A stretch of DNA of 64,000 nucleotides from Paenibacillus periandrae (GCF_022458865.1 NZ_JAJNMU010000022.1:1-64000), one strand, 5' to 3'. Positions 1 to 8,264 are shown, counted from the stretch's first letter. Notes: generated by a model not told the origin, from the sequence alone. Numbers and translations are program-made.

Positions 1-102
1 CAGTATGTAAGACCCCTTATAGACGATGAGGTAGATAGGTTCGGGGTGGAAGTGCCGCAAGGTATGGAGCTGACGAATACTAATCGGTCGAGGGCTTATC
101 CA
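1..102 (+). rRNA. 23S ribosomal RNA, 3' end (partial)
   Basis: The first ~100 bases match the conserved 3' end of bacterial 23S rRNA, including the segment GACGAATACTAATCGGTCGA that precedes the mature 3' terminus. The gene begins upstream of the window. The exact 3' end (about 100-103) is inferred by analogy with Bacillus. Confidence 0.93.
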
Positions 103-285
103 AGAAAGAGTCTTGCAAGCGAAAGCGAGTGAGACGCGCTGCTCAAGCGTGAAGTGAAGTTTCGGATCTAGTTTTCAGGGTGCAAACCTTGAATGGAAGT
201 CTGTGAGTAAATTCATGTTGATTGAAGAGTATGGATGGATATTTTCTCGCAGCGATTTCGAAGAAGCAACGCTTCGAAAAAAGCT

Positions 286-322
286 TAGGCTTACGAAGTC
301 AGCTTTCTGACGAAAGCTCTTA
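286..322 (+). repeat. GCTTACGAAG-box/AGCTTT hairpin element, copy 1 (rRNA spacer)
   Basis: In the 23S-5S spacer, the 10-mer GCTTACGAAG (289-298) is followed by a hairpin AGCTTTC (301-307) / GAAAGCT (312-318) and then CTTAG, ending two bases before the 5S gene. The same arrangement occurs upstream of atpD and atpC in this window. The function is unknown; its position before 5S would suit an RNA-processing site, which is inference. Confidence 0.6.
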
Positions 323-323
323 G

Positions 324-440
324 TTTGGTGATGATGGCGAAGGGGAACCACGCGTTCCCATCTCGAACACGACCGTTAAGCCCTTCAGCGCCAATGGTAC
401 TTGAACCGCAGGGTTCTGGGAGAGTAGGACGTCGCCAAGC
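324..440 (+). rRNA. 5S ribosomal RNA
   Basis: A 117-nt 5S rRNA gene: the 5' end TTTGGTGATGATGGCG pairs with the 3' end CGTCGCCAAGC, and the internal conserved stretches AACACGACCGTTAAG and GGTTCTGGGAGAGTAGGACG are present. It follows 23S at the usual spacing and is the last gene of an rrn operon, since a terminator follows at 451. Confidence 0.93.
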
Positions 441-450
441 ACAATAAAGG

Positions 451-485
451 AACCTTTTTGGATGAAAATCTGGAAAGGTTTTTTT
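451..485 (+). terminator. rrn operon terminator
   Basis: AACCTTT (451-457) pairs with AAAGGTT (474-480), followed by a T run. It lies directly after 5S rRNA. Confidence 0.7.
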
Positions 486-550
486 ATTTAATGATTTCTA
501 AGCATGTTAGGCTATACTAATAAGAAGTTTTGATGACCTTTTCAAATGAG

Positions 551-590
551 GTAAGTAATGAAGAAGCACTTTAGTGTTGATATTACTTAT
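551..590. other. inverted repeat upstream of guaB promoter
   Basis: TAAGTAAT (552-559) and ATTACTTA (582-589) form a perfect 8-bp inverted repeat with an inner CACT/AGTG pair. It sits about 20 bp upstream of the guaB -35 element, so it could be an operator or the end of an upstream transcript. No T tract follows. Confidence 0.35.
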
Positions 591-611
591 GGGGACTGTC
601 ATAATATATAC

Positions 612-640
612 TTGACATGAAAAAAGCCCATTGATAATAT
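612..640 (+). promoter_or_regulatory. guaB sigma-A promoter
   Basis: TTGACA (612-617), a 17-bp spacer and TAATAT (635-640). A TTGATAAT overlaps the -10 region. It is about 40 bp upstream of the guaB start. Confidence 0.6.
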
Positions 641-683
641 TGCAATCATATATTACGGCAGCTACGAAAATTGAAGGAGGATT

Positions 684-2144
684 ATGGTTGTGTGGAATTC
701 GAAATTTGAAAAAGAAGGTTTAACCTTTGATGATGTGTTGCTAGTACCGAGAAAGTCGGAGGTTTTTGGGAAAGAGATCGATATTTCTACAAAATTAACT
801 GACAACATTAAACTGAACATTCCTCTTCTTAGCTCTGCTATGGATACTGTCACGGAGTCCAAATTGGCTATTGCCATAGCGAGAGAGGGTGGAATTGGAA
901 TTATTCATAAAAATATGTCCATTACTCAGCAGGCCGAGGAAGTGGACCGCGTTAAACGTTCGGAAAGTGGAGTTATTACGAATCCTTTTTCTTTGACTGC
1001 AGCCCACCATGTGTATGATGCTGAAGAGTTGATGGCTAAATACCGAATTTCCGGAGTTCCGGTTGTGGATGAGAACAAAAAATTGGTAGGTATTTTGACC
1101 AATCGGGATCTTCGTTTTGTTCATGATTACTCCATTCTGATTGGAGAGGTTATGACTCGTGAGAATCTGGTAACAGCTCCTGTGGGAACTACGCTGAGTC
1201 AAGCGGAGGGGATTTTGCAGAAGCATAAAATTGAAAAACTGCCGATCGTCGATGAGCACAATACGCTAAAAGGCCTTATCACAATTAAAGATATTGAGAA
1301 AGCTATCCAATTCCCGAATTCTGCGAAGGACAAGCAGGGTCGATTACTTGTAGGCGCAGCAGTTGGAGTATCCAAGGATGTAATGGAGCGCGCTGAAGCG
1401 TTGGTTACAGCAGGAATTGATATGATTGTCGTGGATTCTGCACATGGACATCATATTCATATTCTTCAAACGGTAAAAAAACTTCGTGATCAATACCCTA
1501 ATCTTCCTATATGTGCGGGCAATGTGGCTACTGGTGAAGGAACTAGAGACTTAATTGCAGCTGGAGCTTCGATGGTTAAGGTAGGTATTGGGCCAGGATC
1601 TATCTGTACAACCCGAATTATTGCCGGTATCGGTGTCCCGCAAATTACGGCAATCTACGACTGCGCGTCTGTAGCTAGGGAATATAACGTACCTATTATT
1701 GCGGATGGCGGAATTAAGTACTCTGGAGACGTTACAAAGGCTATTGCAGCTGGAGCAAGTGCTGTAATGATCGGAAGCCTGTTTGCAGGTACAGACGAAA
1801 GTCCTGGTGAATCGGAAATTTATCAAGGCAGAAAGTTTAAGGTTTACAGAGGTATGGGTTCTTTGGGTGCGATGAAGGAAGGCAGCAAGGATCGTTATTT
1901 CCAGGAAAATGAAAGTAAACTTGTTCCTGAAGGTATTGAGGGACGCGTTGCTTACAAAGGTCCTTTGGCAGATACAGTGTATCAGCTGATAGGCGGATTA
2001 CGTTCCGGCATGGGTTATTGCGGGGCAAGCACGATTGATGCCCTGATTAACGAAACCTCTTTTATCAAAATTACAGGTGCGGGCTTGCGGGAAAGTCATC
2101 CTCATGATGTGCAGATTACGAAGGAAGCTCCGAACTATTCATAA
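684..2144 (+). CDS. guaB: inosine-5'-monophosphate dehydrogenase
   Basis: Catalyses NAD-dependent oxidation of IMP to XMP, the committed step of GMP synthesis, in the cytosol. The protein has 486 residues, the usual family length. The N-terminal motif GLTFDDVLLVP begins the TIM barrel. Two CBS domains lie at about residues 95-205. The catalytic loop GPGSICTTR carries the active-site cysteine near residue 307, and the flap motif YRGMGSLGAM is present. The ribosome-binding site AAGGAGG is at 674-680. ATG 684 is close to it, while in-frame GTG 690 has a more usual spacing and would give MWNSKFEKEG, so the exact start is open. It is followed by a terminator and dacA, as in Bacillus subtilis. Confidence 0.97.
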   Translation: MVVWNSKFEKEGLTFDDVLLVPRKSEVFGKEIDISTKLTDNIKLNIPLLSSAMDTVTESKLAIAIAREGGIGIIHKNMSITQQAEEVDRVKRSESGVITNPFSLTAAHHVYDAEELMAKYRISGVPVVDENKKLVGILTNRDLRFVHDYSILIGEVMTRENLVTAPVGTTLSQAEGILQKHKIEKLPIVDEHNTLKGLITIKDIEKAIQFPNSAKDKQGRLLVGAAVGVSKDVMERAEALVTAGIDMIVVDSAHGHHIHILQTVKKLRDQYPNLPICAGNVATGEGTRDLIAAGASMVKVGIGPGSICTTRIIAGIGVPQITAIYDCASVAREYNVPIIADGGIKYSGDVTKAIAAGASAVMIGSLFAGTDESPGESEIYQGRKFKVYRGMGSLGAMKEGSKDRYFQENESKLVPEGIEGRVAYKGPLADTVYQLIGGLRSGMGYCGASTIDALINETSFIKITGAGLRESHPHDVQITKEAPNYS

Positions 2145-2160
2145 TATGAGTAAGCTATGA

Positions 2161-2198
2161 GAAGATGGGGCCTTGCTGGCTGCCATCTTCTTGCTTTT
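2161..2198 (+). terminator. guaB terminator
   Basis: Perfect 8-bp stem GAAGATGG/CCATCTTC (2161-2190) followed by TTGCTTTT, 16 bp after the guaB stop. Confidence 0.8.
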
Positions 2199-2226
2199 GA
2201 ACAGGCTTGTTGGCTTGTGGTACAAT
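2197..2226 (+). promoter_or_regulatory. possible dacA promoter
   Basis: TTGAAC (2197-2202), 18-bp spacer, TACAAT (2221-2226). The -35 match is weak. Confidence 0.4.
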
Positions 2227-2265
2227 AAGAAATACGTGTTTGTAGAATGAAAATAGGAGTTGATA

Positions 2266-3558
2266 ATGTTGTTATTGTCGGTAAGACGCGTGTCGATGGT
2301 GTTGGCTACTGCACTGCTTGTCCAAATAGGTTCGATGTCGGTGATCCAATCCCAGTCTGCGATGGCGGCCGAAGCGGTTGATTTGAAGCTGGATGCGAAA
2401 TCAGCTATTTTGATGGATGCTGCAACAGGACAAATTTTATATGAGTTTAATTCGGATACAGCGCTCCCACCTGCAAGTATGTCGAAGATGATGACGGAAT
2501 ATTTGGTCATGGAGTCAGTAAAGAGTGGTAAGCATAAATTGGATGATATGGTTCCTACGAGTCAATATGCTGCGGATGTTATCGGCTCTGGGGATTTGTT
2601 GGCATTTAAAGAGCAGGTGAGTCTTAAAGATATGTTCTCTGCGATGTCGATCTATTCAGCGAATGATGCATCGGTGGCATTAGCAGAGTTTATCAGTGGT
2701 AGTACTGAAGAAGATTTTGCGAAAATGATGAACGCAAAAGCAAAGCAGTTTGGATTATCGGATCAGGCCCACTTTATTAATGCAACAGGATTATCAAGGG
2801 CTGATCTCGGCAAATATGCACCCAAGGAATTACAGGGCGAAACCATGCTTACGGCAAAAGATGCGGCACTCATAGCTTATAATCTTATTAAAGATTATCC
2901 AGAGATTCTGGAGACGACCAAAATTCCATCGAAGAAATTTCGCGAAAAAGATAAAACGCCAATGATAAATTGGAACTGGATGCTGGAGGGAAATAAGGAT
3001 AATACGAATTTCAAGAAGTATGCATATCCCGGTCTGGATGGGTTAAAAACAGGTTCTACCGATGATGCAGGGTACTGCTTTACAGGTACGGCAGTGCGCA
3101 ATGGCGTCCGTTTAATCAGTGTGGTGATGGGAACTCCCAAAGAACCAAAGCGTTTTGAGGAAACACGCAAGGTGCTGGATTACGGATTTAACAATTTTGA
3201 AAAGAAACAGGTGCTCGCAGCGAATTCAGAAATAGATTCGTTAAAAGTGGTAAATATTAAAAAAGGCATAGAACTGCAAGTAGGTCTTGCTACTCAAGAG
3301 GAAGTTTCGTTGGTTGCCAAAAAGGGAGCGCCTCCTGAAGAGTTCAAGATTACGGCAGCAGCTGTGGACGAAAGCAAGCTGGTTGCTCCTATCACCAAAG
3401 GGGATGTACTTGGGACGGTGAAAGTAAACTACCAGGGGTACGAAAAGACGACGAATTTAATTGCTACTTCGGATGTAGTACAGGCGAGCTGGTTCAGATT
3501 GATGTTCAGAGCGATTGGCAGCTTCTTTAGTGACATGCTTTCAGGCGCAAAGTCCTAA
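2266..3558 (+). CDS. dacA: D-alanyl-D-alanine carboxypeptidase (PBP5 type)
   Basis: Removes the terminal D-Ala from peptidoglycan stem pentapeptides outside the membrane. The protein has 430 residues with an N-terminal signal peptide that ends at about MAA-EA. The serine-acylase motifs appear in order: SMSK (SxxK), SAN (SxN) and KTG in GLKTGSTDDAG. A C-terminal beta domain precedes an amphipathic tail (SWFRLMFRAIGSFF) typical of PBP5 membrane anchoring. I chose ATG 2266 because AGGAG at 2255-2259 is 6 nt upstream; an earlier in-frame TTG (2260) touches the ribosome-binding site. It lies between guaB and pdxS, as in Bacillus subtilis dacA. Confidence 0.95.
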   Translation: MLLLSVRRVSMVLATALLVQIGSMSVIQSQSAMAAEAVDLKLDAKSAILMDAATGQILYEFNSDTALPPASMSKMMTEYLVMESVKSGKHKLDDMVPTSQYAADVIGSGDLLAFKEQVSLKDMFSAMSIYSANDASVALAEFISGSTEEDFAKMMNAKAKQFGLSDQAHFINATGLSRADLGKYAPKELQGETMLTAKDAALIAYNLIKDYPEILETTKIPSKKFREKDKTPMINWNWMLEGNKDNTNFKKYAYPGLDGLKTGSTDDAGYCFTGTAVRNGVRLISVVMGTPKEPKRFEETRKVLDYGFNNFEKKQVLAANSEIDSLKVVNIKKGIELQVGLATQEEVSLVAKKGAPPEEFKITAAAVDESKLVAPITKGDVLGTVKVNYQGYEKTTNLIATSDVVQASWFRLMFRAIGSFFSDMLSGAKS

Positions 3559-3576
3559 GAAAAACCTGCTAACGGA

Positions 3577-3605
3577 TTGTATATTCCATGGTATTCCTGT
3601 AAAAT
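3577..3605 (+). promoter_or_regulatory. pdxST promoter
   Basis: TTGTAT (3577-3582), 17-bp spacer, TAAAAT (3600-3605), ahead of pdxS. Confidence 0.5.
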
Positions 3606-3667
3606 GATTGTTTAGTGGTTTGTGGATTTATTAAAAATTATCGTATATATGTTTGGAGGAAACGGAA

Positions 3668-4549
3668 ATGGAAACAGGTACATCGCGTGTAAAAAAAGGT
3701 ATGGCAGAAATGCAAAAGGGCGGCGTCATTATGGACGTCATGAACGCGGAGCAAGCAAAAATTGCTGAAGCAGCTGGAGCTTCCGCTGTTATGGCTTTGG
3801 AGCGAGTGCCTTCGGATATTCGTGCTGCCGGTGGCGTAGCTCGTATGGCTGATCCTACCGTTATGGAAGAAGTAATGAAAGTAGTTACGGTTCCGGTTAT
3901 GGCTAAAGCGCGGATTGGACACTATGTAGAGGCGAAGATCCTTGAATCCATGGGTGTCGATTATATTGACGAAAGTGAAGTATTAACGCCTGCTGATGAG
4001 GTTTATCATATTAATAAAAGTGAGTTTACGGTTCCTTTCGTTTGCGGAGCGAGGGATCTTGGAGAAGCTTTACGTAGAATTACTGAGGGTGCGTCGATGC
4101 TTCGTACGAAGGGCGAGCCGGGAACGGGTAATATCGTAGAGGCTGTTCGCCATATGCGGATGATCGTCGGTCAAATTAATAAGGTGAAATCGATGTCCAA
4201 GGATGAGCTCTTCGCTGAAGCCAAAAACATTGGTGCACCTTATGAACTATTGCTGCAAATTCATGAAACAGGTAAATTGCCAGTCGTTAACTTTGCGGCA
4301 GGTGGTGTTTCCACTCCGGCGGATGCAGCTTTGATGATGCATTTGGGGGCAGATGGGATTTTTGTAGGATCTGGTATTTTCAAATCGGAGAATCCTGAGA
4401 AATTTGCCAAGGCGATCGTGGAAGCGACTACGCATTACACGAATTACGACTTGATCAGAGAAGTATCCAAGAACCTGGGTGCTCCGATGAAGGGTATCGA
4501 AATTTCCAAGCTGGATGCGACACAACGTATGCAAGAACGCGGCTGGTAA
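3668..4549 (+). CDS. pdxS: pyridoxal 5'-phosphate synthase, synthase subunit PdxS
   Basis: Builds PLP from ribose 5-phosphate, glyceraldehyde 3-phosphate and ammonia supplied by PdxT. The protein has 293 residues, as expected for the family, and is highly conserved: KKGMAEMQKGGVIMDVM near the N-terminus, VPVMAKARIGH with an active-site lysine, RTKGEPGTGN with a second key lysine, and a phosphate-binding FVGSGIFKS near the C-terminus. ATG 3668 is preceded by GGAGGA (3655-3660). A TTG five codons upstream overlaps the ribosome-binding site and is rejected. It forms an operon with pdxT, which starts 23 bp downstream. Confidence 0.97.
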   Translation: METGTSRVKKGMAEMQKGGVIMDVMNAEQAKIAEAAGASAVMALERVPSDIRAAGGVARMADPTVMEEVMKVVTVPVMAKARIGHYVEAKILESMGVDYIDESEVLTPADEVYHINKSEFTVPFVCGARDLGEALRRITEGASMLRTKGEPGTGNIVEAVRHMRMIVGQINKVKSMSKDELFAEAKNIGAPYELLLQIHETGKLPVVNFAAGGVSTPADAALMMHLGADGIFVGSGIFKSENPEKFAKAIVEATTHYTNYDLIREVSKNLGAPMKGIEISKLDATQRMQERGW

Positions 4550-4572
4550 GGATCGGTTAAGAGGTGACAATG

Positions 4573-5163
4573 ATGAAGATAGGTGTATTGGCTCTTCAAG
4601 GAGCAGTAGCTGAACATATTCGATTAATTGAAAAGGCCGGCGGAGAAGGCATTATTGTGAAAACGATTCAGCAGCTGGATGAATTGGACGGCATCATCAT
4701 TCCTGGTGGTGAAAGTACTACGATTGGCAAGCTGATGCGGACGTATGATTTTATCGATAGCTTGCGTGCATTCTCAAAACAAAAGAAGCCGATCTTTGGT
4801 ACTTGTGCTGGATTAATTGTGATCGCCAAGGAAATTGAAGGGCAATCGGAAGCTCATCTTGAGCTTATGGATATGAAGGTAGCCCGAAATGCTTTTGGAC
4901 GGCAGCGTGAAAGCTTTGAAACGAATCTGGTTATTAAAGGAATCGCGGACGATGTTCGTGCCGTATTTATTCGGGCTCCATTAATTAACGAAGTCGGCCA
5001 AGGCGTTGAGGTGTTAGCTACTTATCACGATCAGATCGTTGCTGCGCGTCAAGGGCATCTATTAGCAGCTTCGTTTCATCCTGAGCTGACTGATGATGAA
5101 CGGATGCATGCTTATTTCCTCGAGATGGTACGTGAAGCGAAGCAGGAGGGGTCTCCTTGTTAG
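4573..5163 (+). CDS. pdxT: pyridoxal 5'-phosphate synthase, glutaminase subunit PdxT
   Basis: Class I glutamine amidotransferase that hydrolyses glutamine and channels ammonia to PdxS. The protein starts MKIGVLALQGAVAEH, the family signature. It contains PGGESTT, the nucleophile elbow GTCAGLI (Cys) and the SFHPEL His/Glu segment that completes the triad. The length, 196 residues, is normal. ATG 4573 is favoured over ATG 4570 and GTG 4564 because AGAGGTG (4560-4566) is the ribosome-binding site. Its 3' end overlaps the start of serS by 7 bp. Confidence 0.96.
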   Translation: MKIGVLALQGAVAEHIRLIEKAGGEGIIVKTIQQLDELDGIIIPGGESTTIGKLMRTYDFIDSLRAFSKQKKPIFGTCAGLIVIAKEIEGQSEAHLELMDMKVARNAFGRQRESFETNLVIKGIADDVRAVFIRAPLINEVGQGVEVLATYHDQIVAARQGHLLAASFHPELTDDERMHAYFLEMVREAKQEGSPC

Positions 5164-6440
5164 ATGTAAAGTTGTTCCGAACCGAAGCCGATTTGCAACG
5201 CGTCGTGCAGGCGATGAAGAATCGTGGCAAAACGCTGGACGATATCAGTCGTTTTACTGGCCTTGATTCGAAACGTAGAGAGTTGCTGCAGGAAGTGGAA
5301 CAGTTAAAGAATCGCCGTAATGTCGTTTCTCAAGAAGTTGCCGCTTTGAAAAAGGCCAAGCAGGATGCAGATGCGCTAATTGAGGAAATGAAGGGTGTCG
5401 GTGATCGAATTAAGGTGCTGGACGATGAGATTCGTGTATTGGAAGCGGATCTTAACGTAATCATCATGGCCATGCCGAACATGCCGAACACAAGTGTGCC
5501 AGTTGGTAGCTCTGAGGAAGATAATGTGGAAATTCGCCGTGTTGGCGAGCCCGCTGTCTTCTCATTTGAACCTAAGGCTCACTGGGAAATCGGACAGCAG
5601 CTCGGAATTCTTGATTTTGAGGCTGCCGCGAAGGTTACCGGCTCCAGGTTTGTTTTTTATAAAGGCCTTGGGGCGCGTCTGGAACGGGCTCTAATCAATT
5701 TTATGATGGATCTGCACAGTGATCAGCATGGGTACGAGGAAATGCTGCCACCGTACATTGTAAACCGCGACAGCTTAACCGGAACCGGACAGCTTCCCAA
5801 ATTTGAGGAAGATGTATTTAAGCTGGGAGGCACGGATTATTTTCTGATTCCGACGGCAGAGGTTCCAGTAACGAATTTTTATCGCGATGATATTGTGACG
5901 AGTGAGCATTTGCCGCAAAAATTCGTCGCCTTCAGCGCCTGCTTCCGTTCAGAAGCCGGTTCTGCGGGTAGGGATACCCGCGGCCTGATTCGTCAGCATC
6001 AATTCAATAAGGTTGAGCTGGTCAAGCTGACGACACCGGAGCAGTCCTACGATGAGTTGGAAAAGCTGACTGCTGATGCAGAGAAAGTGCTGCAGCTGCT
6101 TGACCTTCCATATCGTGTACTCAACTTGTGTACAGCTGATCTGGGCTTCTCTTCGGCGAAAACGTATGATTTGGAAGTATGGCTGCCAAACAGCGGGATG
6201 TACCGTGAAATTTCGTCCTGCAGTAATTTTGAGGATTTCCAGGCAAGACGTGCGAATATTCGCTTCCGCCGTGATGCCAAAGCGAAGCCGGAGTTCGTTC
6301 ATACCTTGAATGGATCGGGTCTCGCATTAGGTCGTACGGTTGCAGCTATACTGGAAAACTATCAGCAAGAGGACGGAAGTGTGATTATTCCGGACGTGCT
6401 GAGACCTTATATGAATAATCTTACTAGGATCAGCAAATAA
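5157..6440 (+). CDS. serS: seryl-tRNA synthetase
   Basis: Charges tRNA-Ser with serine; cytosolic class II synthetase. 427 residues. An N-terminal coiled-coil arm (about 30-110) is followed by the catalytic core with motif 2 (ACFRSEAGSAGRDTRGL) and motif 3 (NGSGLALGRTVAAILE). The start is TTG 5157, giving MLDVKLFR as in other SerS proteins; AGGAGGGG at 5143-5150 is its ribosome-binding site inside the end of pdxT, so the two are translationally coupled. A tRNA-Ser gene lies 58 bp downstream. Confidence 0.96.
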   Translation: MLDVKLFRTEADLQRVVQAMKNRGKTLDDISRFTGLDSKRRELLQEVEQLKNRRNVVSQEVAALKKAKQDADALIEEMKGVGDRIKVLDDEIRVLEADLNVIIMAMPNMPNTSVPVGSSEEDNVEIRRVGEPAVFSFEPKAHWEIGQQLGILDFEAAAKVTGSRFVFYKGLGARLERALINFMMDLHSDQHGYEEMLPPYIVNRDSLTGTGQLPKFEEDVFKLGGTDYFLIPTAEVPVTNFYRDDIVTSEHLPQKFVAFSACFRSEAGSAGRDTRGLIRQHQFNKVELVKLTTPEQSYDELEKLTADAEKVLQLLDLPYRVLNLCTADLGFSSAKTYDLEVWLPNSGMYREISSCSNFEDFQARRANIRFRRDAKAKPEFVHTLNGSGLALGRTVAAILENYQQEDGSVIIPDVLRPYMNNLTRISK

Positions 6441-6498
6441 TTAATGAGAAAAGCTTGATAATTGATACTGTTCTGTGATACAATGCTTTTTGTCACCT

Positions 6499-6588
6499 GG
6501 AGAGGTGGTCGAGTGGTTTAAGGCAGCGGTCTTGAAAACCGCCGAGGTCGTGAGGTCTCCGTGGGTTCGAATCCCACCCTCTCCGCCA
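6499..6588 (+). tRNA. tRNA-Ser (anticodon TGA)
   Basis: 90-nt class II tRNA with a long variable arm. Acceptor arms GGAGAGG and CCTCTCC pair, the anticodon loop is CTTGAAA, the T arm contains GGTTCGAATCC and the encoded CCA is present. Its position right after serS fits Bacillales synteny. Confidence 0.96.
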
Positions 6589-6660
6589 TTTAATTTAAAT
6601 GGTATGGATTTAGTGATAAGAGCCAAACGATAGGCACTAGAGGCCTTGAATGAAAAGAGA

Positions 6661-6730
6661 ATACCCCTTCCCGTTCTACATAGCTGTTCACAGTCGTGTA
6701 TCCTTTTAAAAAGGGTATGCGGCTTTTTTA
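6661..6730 (+). terminator. possible terminator after tRNA-Ser
   Basis: ATACCCCTT (6661-6669) can pair with AAGGGTAT (6711-6718) with one bulge; GGCTTTTTTA follows. The loop is long, so this is a weak call. Confidence 0.4.
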
Positions 6731-6816
6731 ATTTTAATGTCTTTTATTGCCTTATGTCTGCGGGTATATAATATTGCGGTCTTTCGCACCTTAAAGGATG
6801 TGGAGGTGTTCAATAG

Positions 6817-7164
6817 ATGATAAAAACGGAAAGCTTGGCTATAGACCAAACTCAATTGGTGAAGGCATGGTCAGACGCGATGCCTACTGTATTGAACTTA
6901 TCGGACCGTGTAGAGGTAAAAGCCGATGAGGCGGACGCAAATGCCCTGTGGGTGAATATTCAGACTGAAGGTCGATCTTTGTACAGTTTTGATTTTAAAT
7001 GCGTGTACAAGGACTCCAGAGAGGTTAAGGTAGAGTTTATTGATGTAGAGCAGGACGGAGTTCATGTCAATGAGCAGACTGAAATCATTCAAACACTGAT
7101 TGAGGATTATGTACGTCATATTCATGAATGTGCACAGCAGCTGCATGCTGTAACTCATCATTAA
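6817..7164 (+). CDS. conserved hypothetical protein, 115 aa
   Basis: Not recognised. The protein is soluble and acidic (many D/E), with no signal peptide or membrane segment, and has an alpha/beta-like pattern ending in a helix rich in His and Gln. GGAGGTG (6802-6808) is 8 nt before ATG 6817, and codon use fits the neighbours, so it is a real gene. The sspP gene starts 15 bp after its stop with its own strong ribosome-binding site, so the two are probably co-transcribed. A role in sporulation is only suggested by that neighbour. Confidence 0.8.
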   Translation: MIKTESLAIDQTQLVKAWSDAMPTVLNLSDRVEVKADEADANALWVNIQTEGRSLYSFDFKCVYKDSREVKVEFIDVEQDGVHVNEQTEIIQTLIEDYVRHIHECAQQLHAVTHH

Positions 7165-7179
7165 GAAGGAGGCGTAGGT

Positions 7180-7323
7180 ATGCCAAAAAATATTGCACAA
7201 CCGGTTCAATCGCCCAGCGGTGACCGAGGGGAAAATGTTGACCATCAACCGAACAAGCCATTATCAGGCTCTAAAAAAGTGAAGCAGGCGAACCATTCCC
7301 GACATAATCATGGTGAAGGCTAG
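7180..7323 (+). CDS. sspP: small acid-soluble spore protein P
   Basis: A 47-residue basic, hydrophilic protein. It carries the SspP signature: a QPNKPLSGSKKVK core followed by a short NHSRHNHGEG tail, which lines up with the QPEPLSGSKKVK..NHTRQKH region I recall for Bacillus SspP (CotL), a minor core spore protein made in the forespore. ATG 7180 has AAGGAGG (7166-7172) upstream. It lies 15 bp after the preceding gene. SspP is usually transcribed by sigma-G; no clear sigma-G promoter was identified here, so transcription may come from the upstream gene. Confidence 0.88.
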   Translation: MPKNIAQPVQSPSGDRGENVDHQPNKPLSGSKKVKQANHSRHNHGEG

Positions 7324-7353
7324 TTAAGACACATTAACTTAAGTGCTAGGCAC

Positions 7354-7387
7354 ACAAAAAAGACTGTTGAGGCAGCTCAACAGTCTA
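7354..7387 (-). terminator. terminator (minus-strand T tract; may act both ways)
   Basis: Perfect 11-bp stem AGACTGTTGAG/CTCAACAGTCT (7361-7386). The run of A at 7355-7360 gives a T tract on the minus strand, serving the gene at 7486-7671. It could also stop sspP transcripts. Confidence 0.8.
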
Positions 7388-7485
7388 TTCCTACATGCTT
7401 GTACACAATAAATATGTGTAGTATGTTGATTGTTCGATGAAACCGACAAAAACAAAATGCAACCTAACCCCTTACATATCATTTG

Positions 7486-7671
7486 TTACATGTTATTTGT
7501 AGATAAATGCTGGTAACACTCCATCATCATGCTGTGGGCAACATCTTCATTATCGGTATAACCATAAATGGTACCCCCGACAGCCAGTTCTTCACAAACG
7601 TCATCAAAAACCGAACAAATGGTGATCGTGAATTCATTATAAACTACATAGAACCGACAAACATCTGACAT
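7486..7671 (-). CDS. hypothetical protein, 61 aa
   Basis: Not recognised. It is an acidic small protein with several cysteines and methionines and no transmembrane helix. The start chosen is the ATG at 7671 (MSDVCRFY), because GAGGTG lies 7 nt upstream on the minus strand. An in-frame ATG five codons earlier overlaps that ribosome-binding site. A strong terminator downstream at 7354-7387 supports an expressed unit. Confidence 0.55.
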   Translation of the reverse strand: MSDVCRFYVVYNEFTITICSVFDDVCEELAVGGTIYGYTDNEDVAHSMMMECYQHLSTNNM

Positions 7672-7767
7672 GTCGCCACACCTCATTCGTATAGTTTCCT
7701 CATTCTACCATGAAGAATTTAAAAAGAAAATATAAATTAACGAGGTCTTTAGGATCGAGGGCACATA

Positions 7768-8085
7768 CTAAATAGCGGTTTTCACTGCCCTTATTTCATA
7801 CATGCTGTGGTTGGAGCTAATAATATGCTCAGGTTTGGGCTGGCCTCTGCTTTTCCGATGGCCTTCCAGATGAACTTCGCTGGTTTCCCACGCCTTCCAG
7901 GCCTCTTCTGATTCCCATCGAATCATGATGATAACTTCTTCGTCGCCACGTCGCACTTTTTTCACCAGAATGCTTAAATCGACGAACCCGGGGGATTTTT
8001 CCACGGCTCCGTCTTGACTGAACCGATCGACAACCTTATTGGAGGTACCCTCTTTTACAATGATGGTTATGGTTTCAATTAACAA
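7768..8085 (-). CDS. IsdG/HmoA-type heme-degrading monooxygenase
   Basis: Antibiotic-biosynthesis-monooxygenase fold (ABM) protein of about 105 residues. It carries the IsdG-family features ETITIIVKEGTSNKVVDRF, a PGFVDLSILVKK strand and IRWESEEAWKAWETS, followed by a conserved His in EVHLEGHRKS. Members open heme to release iron. TTG 8085 is the preferred start (MLIETIT), with AAGGAT 9 nt upstream; an ATG six codons earlier overlaps that ribosome-binding site. A near-consensus Fur box sits inside the promoter (8125-8153), which supports an iron-starvation role. No heme transporter is adjacent. Confidence 0.85.
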   Translation of the reverse strand: MLIETITIIVKEGTSNKVVDRFSQDGAVEKSPGFVDLSILVKKVRRGDEEVIIMIRWESEEAWKAWETSEVHLEGHRKSRGQPKPEHIISSNHSMYEIRAVKTAI

Positions 8086-8124
8086 GCATGACACATCCTT
8101 CATAAGTGATATTGAATATCTAAT

Positions 8125-8153
8125 ATTTTATTGATAAAGATTATCATTGTCAA
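8125..8153 (-). promoter_or_regulatory. heme monooxygenase promoter
   Basis: On the minus strand, TTGACA (8153-8148), an exact 17-bp spacer and TAAAAT (8130-8125). This is the strongest promoter match in the region, and its spacer is filled by a Fur box. Confidence 0.8.
8133..8151. promoter_or_regulatory. Fur box
   Basis: GATAAAGATTATCATTGTC matches the 19-bp Fur consensus GATAATGATAATCATTATC at 16 of 19 positions. It overlaps the -35 element and the spacer, so Fur binding would block RNA polymerase in iron-replete cells. Confidence 0.82.
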
Positions 8154-8183
8154 TTGATGAATGAGAGACTGTACCTTTCCATA

Positions 8184-8214
8184 AATAAAAAAAGACACGG
8201 ATTAACGTGTCTTT
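8184..8214 (-). terminator. terminator of the aldo/keto reductase gene
   Basis: AAAGACACG/CGTGTCTTT stem (8191-8214) with a T tract on the minus strand, 50 bp beyond the stop of the reductase gene. Confidence 0.75.
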
Positions 8215-8264
8215 CTTGTCTCTTGCATGATAATAATAAGCGCTAATATAGTGGAATCTAAGAT

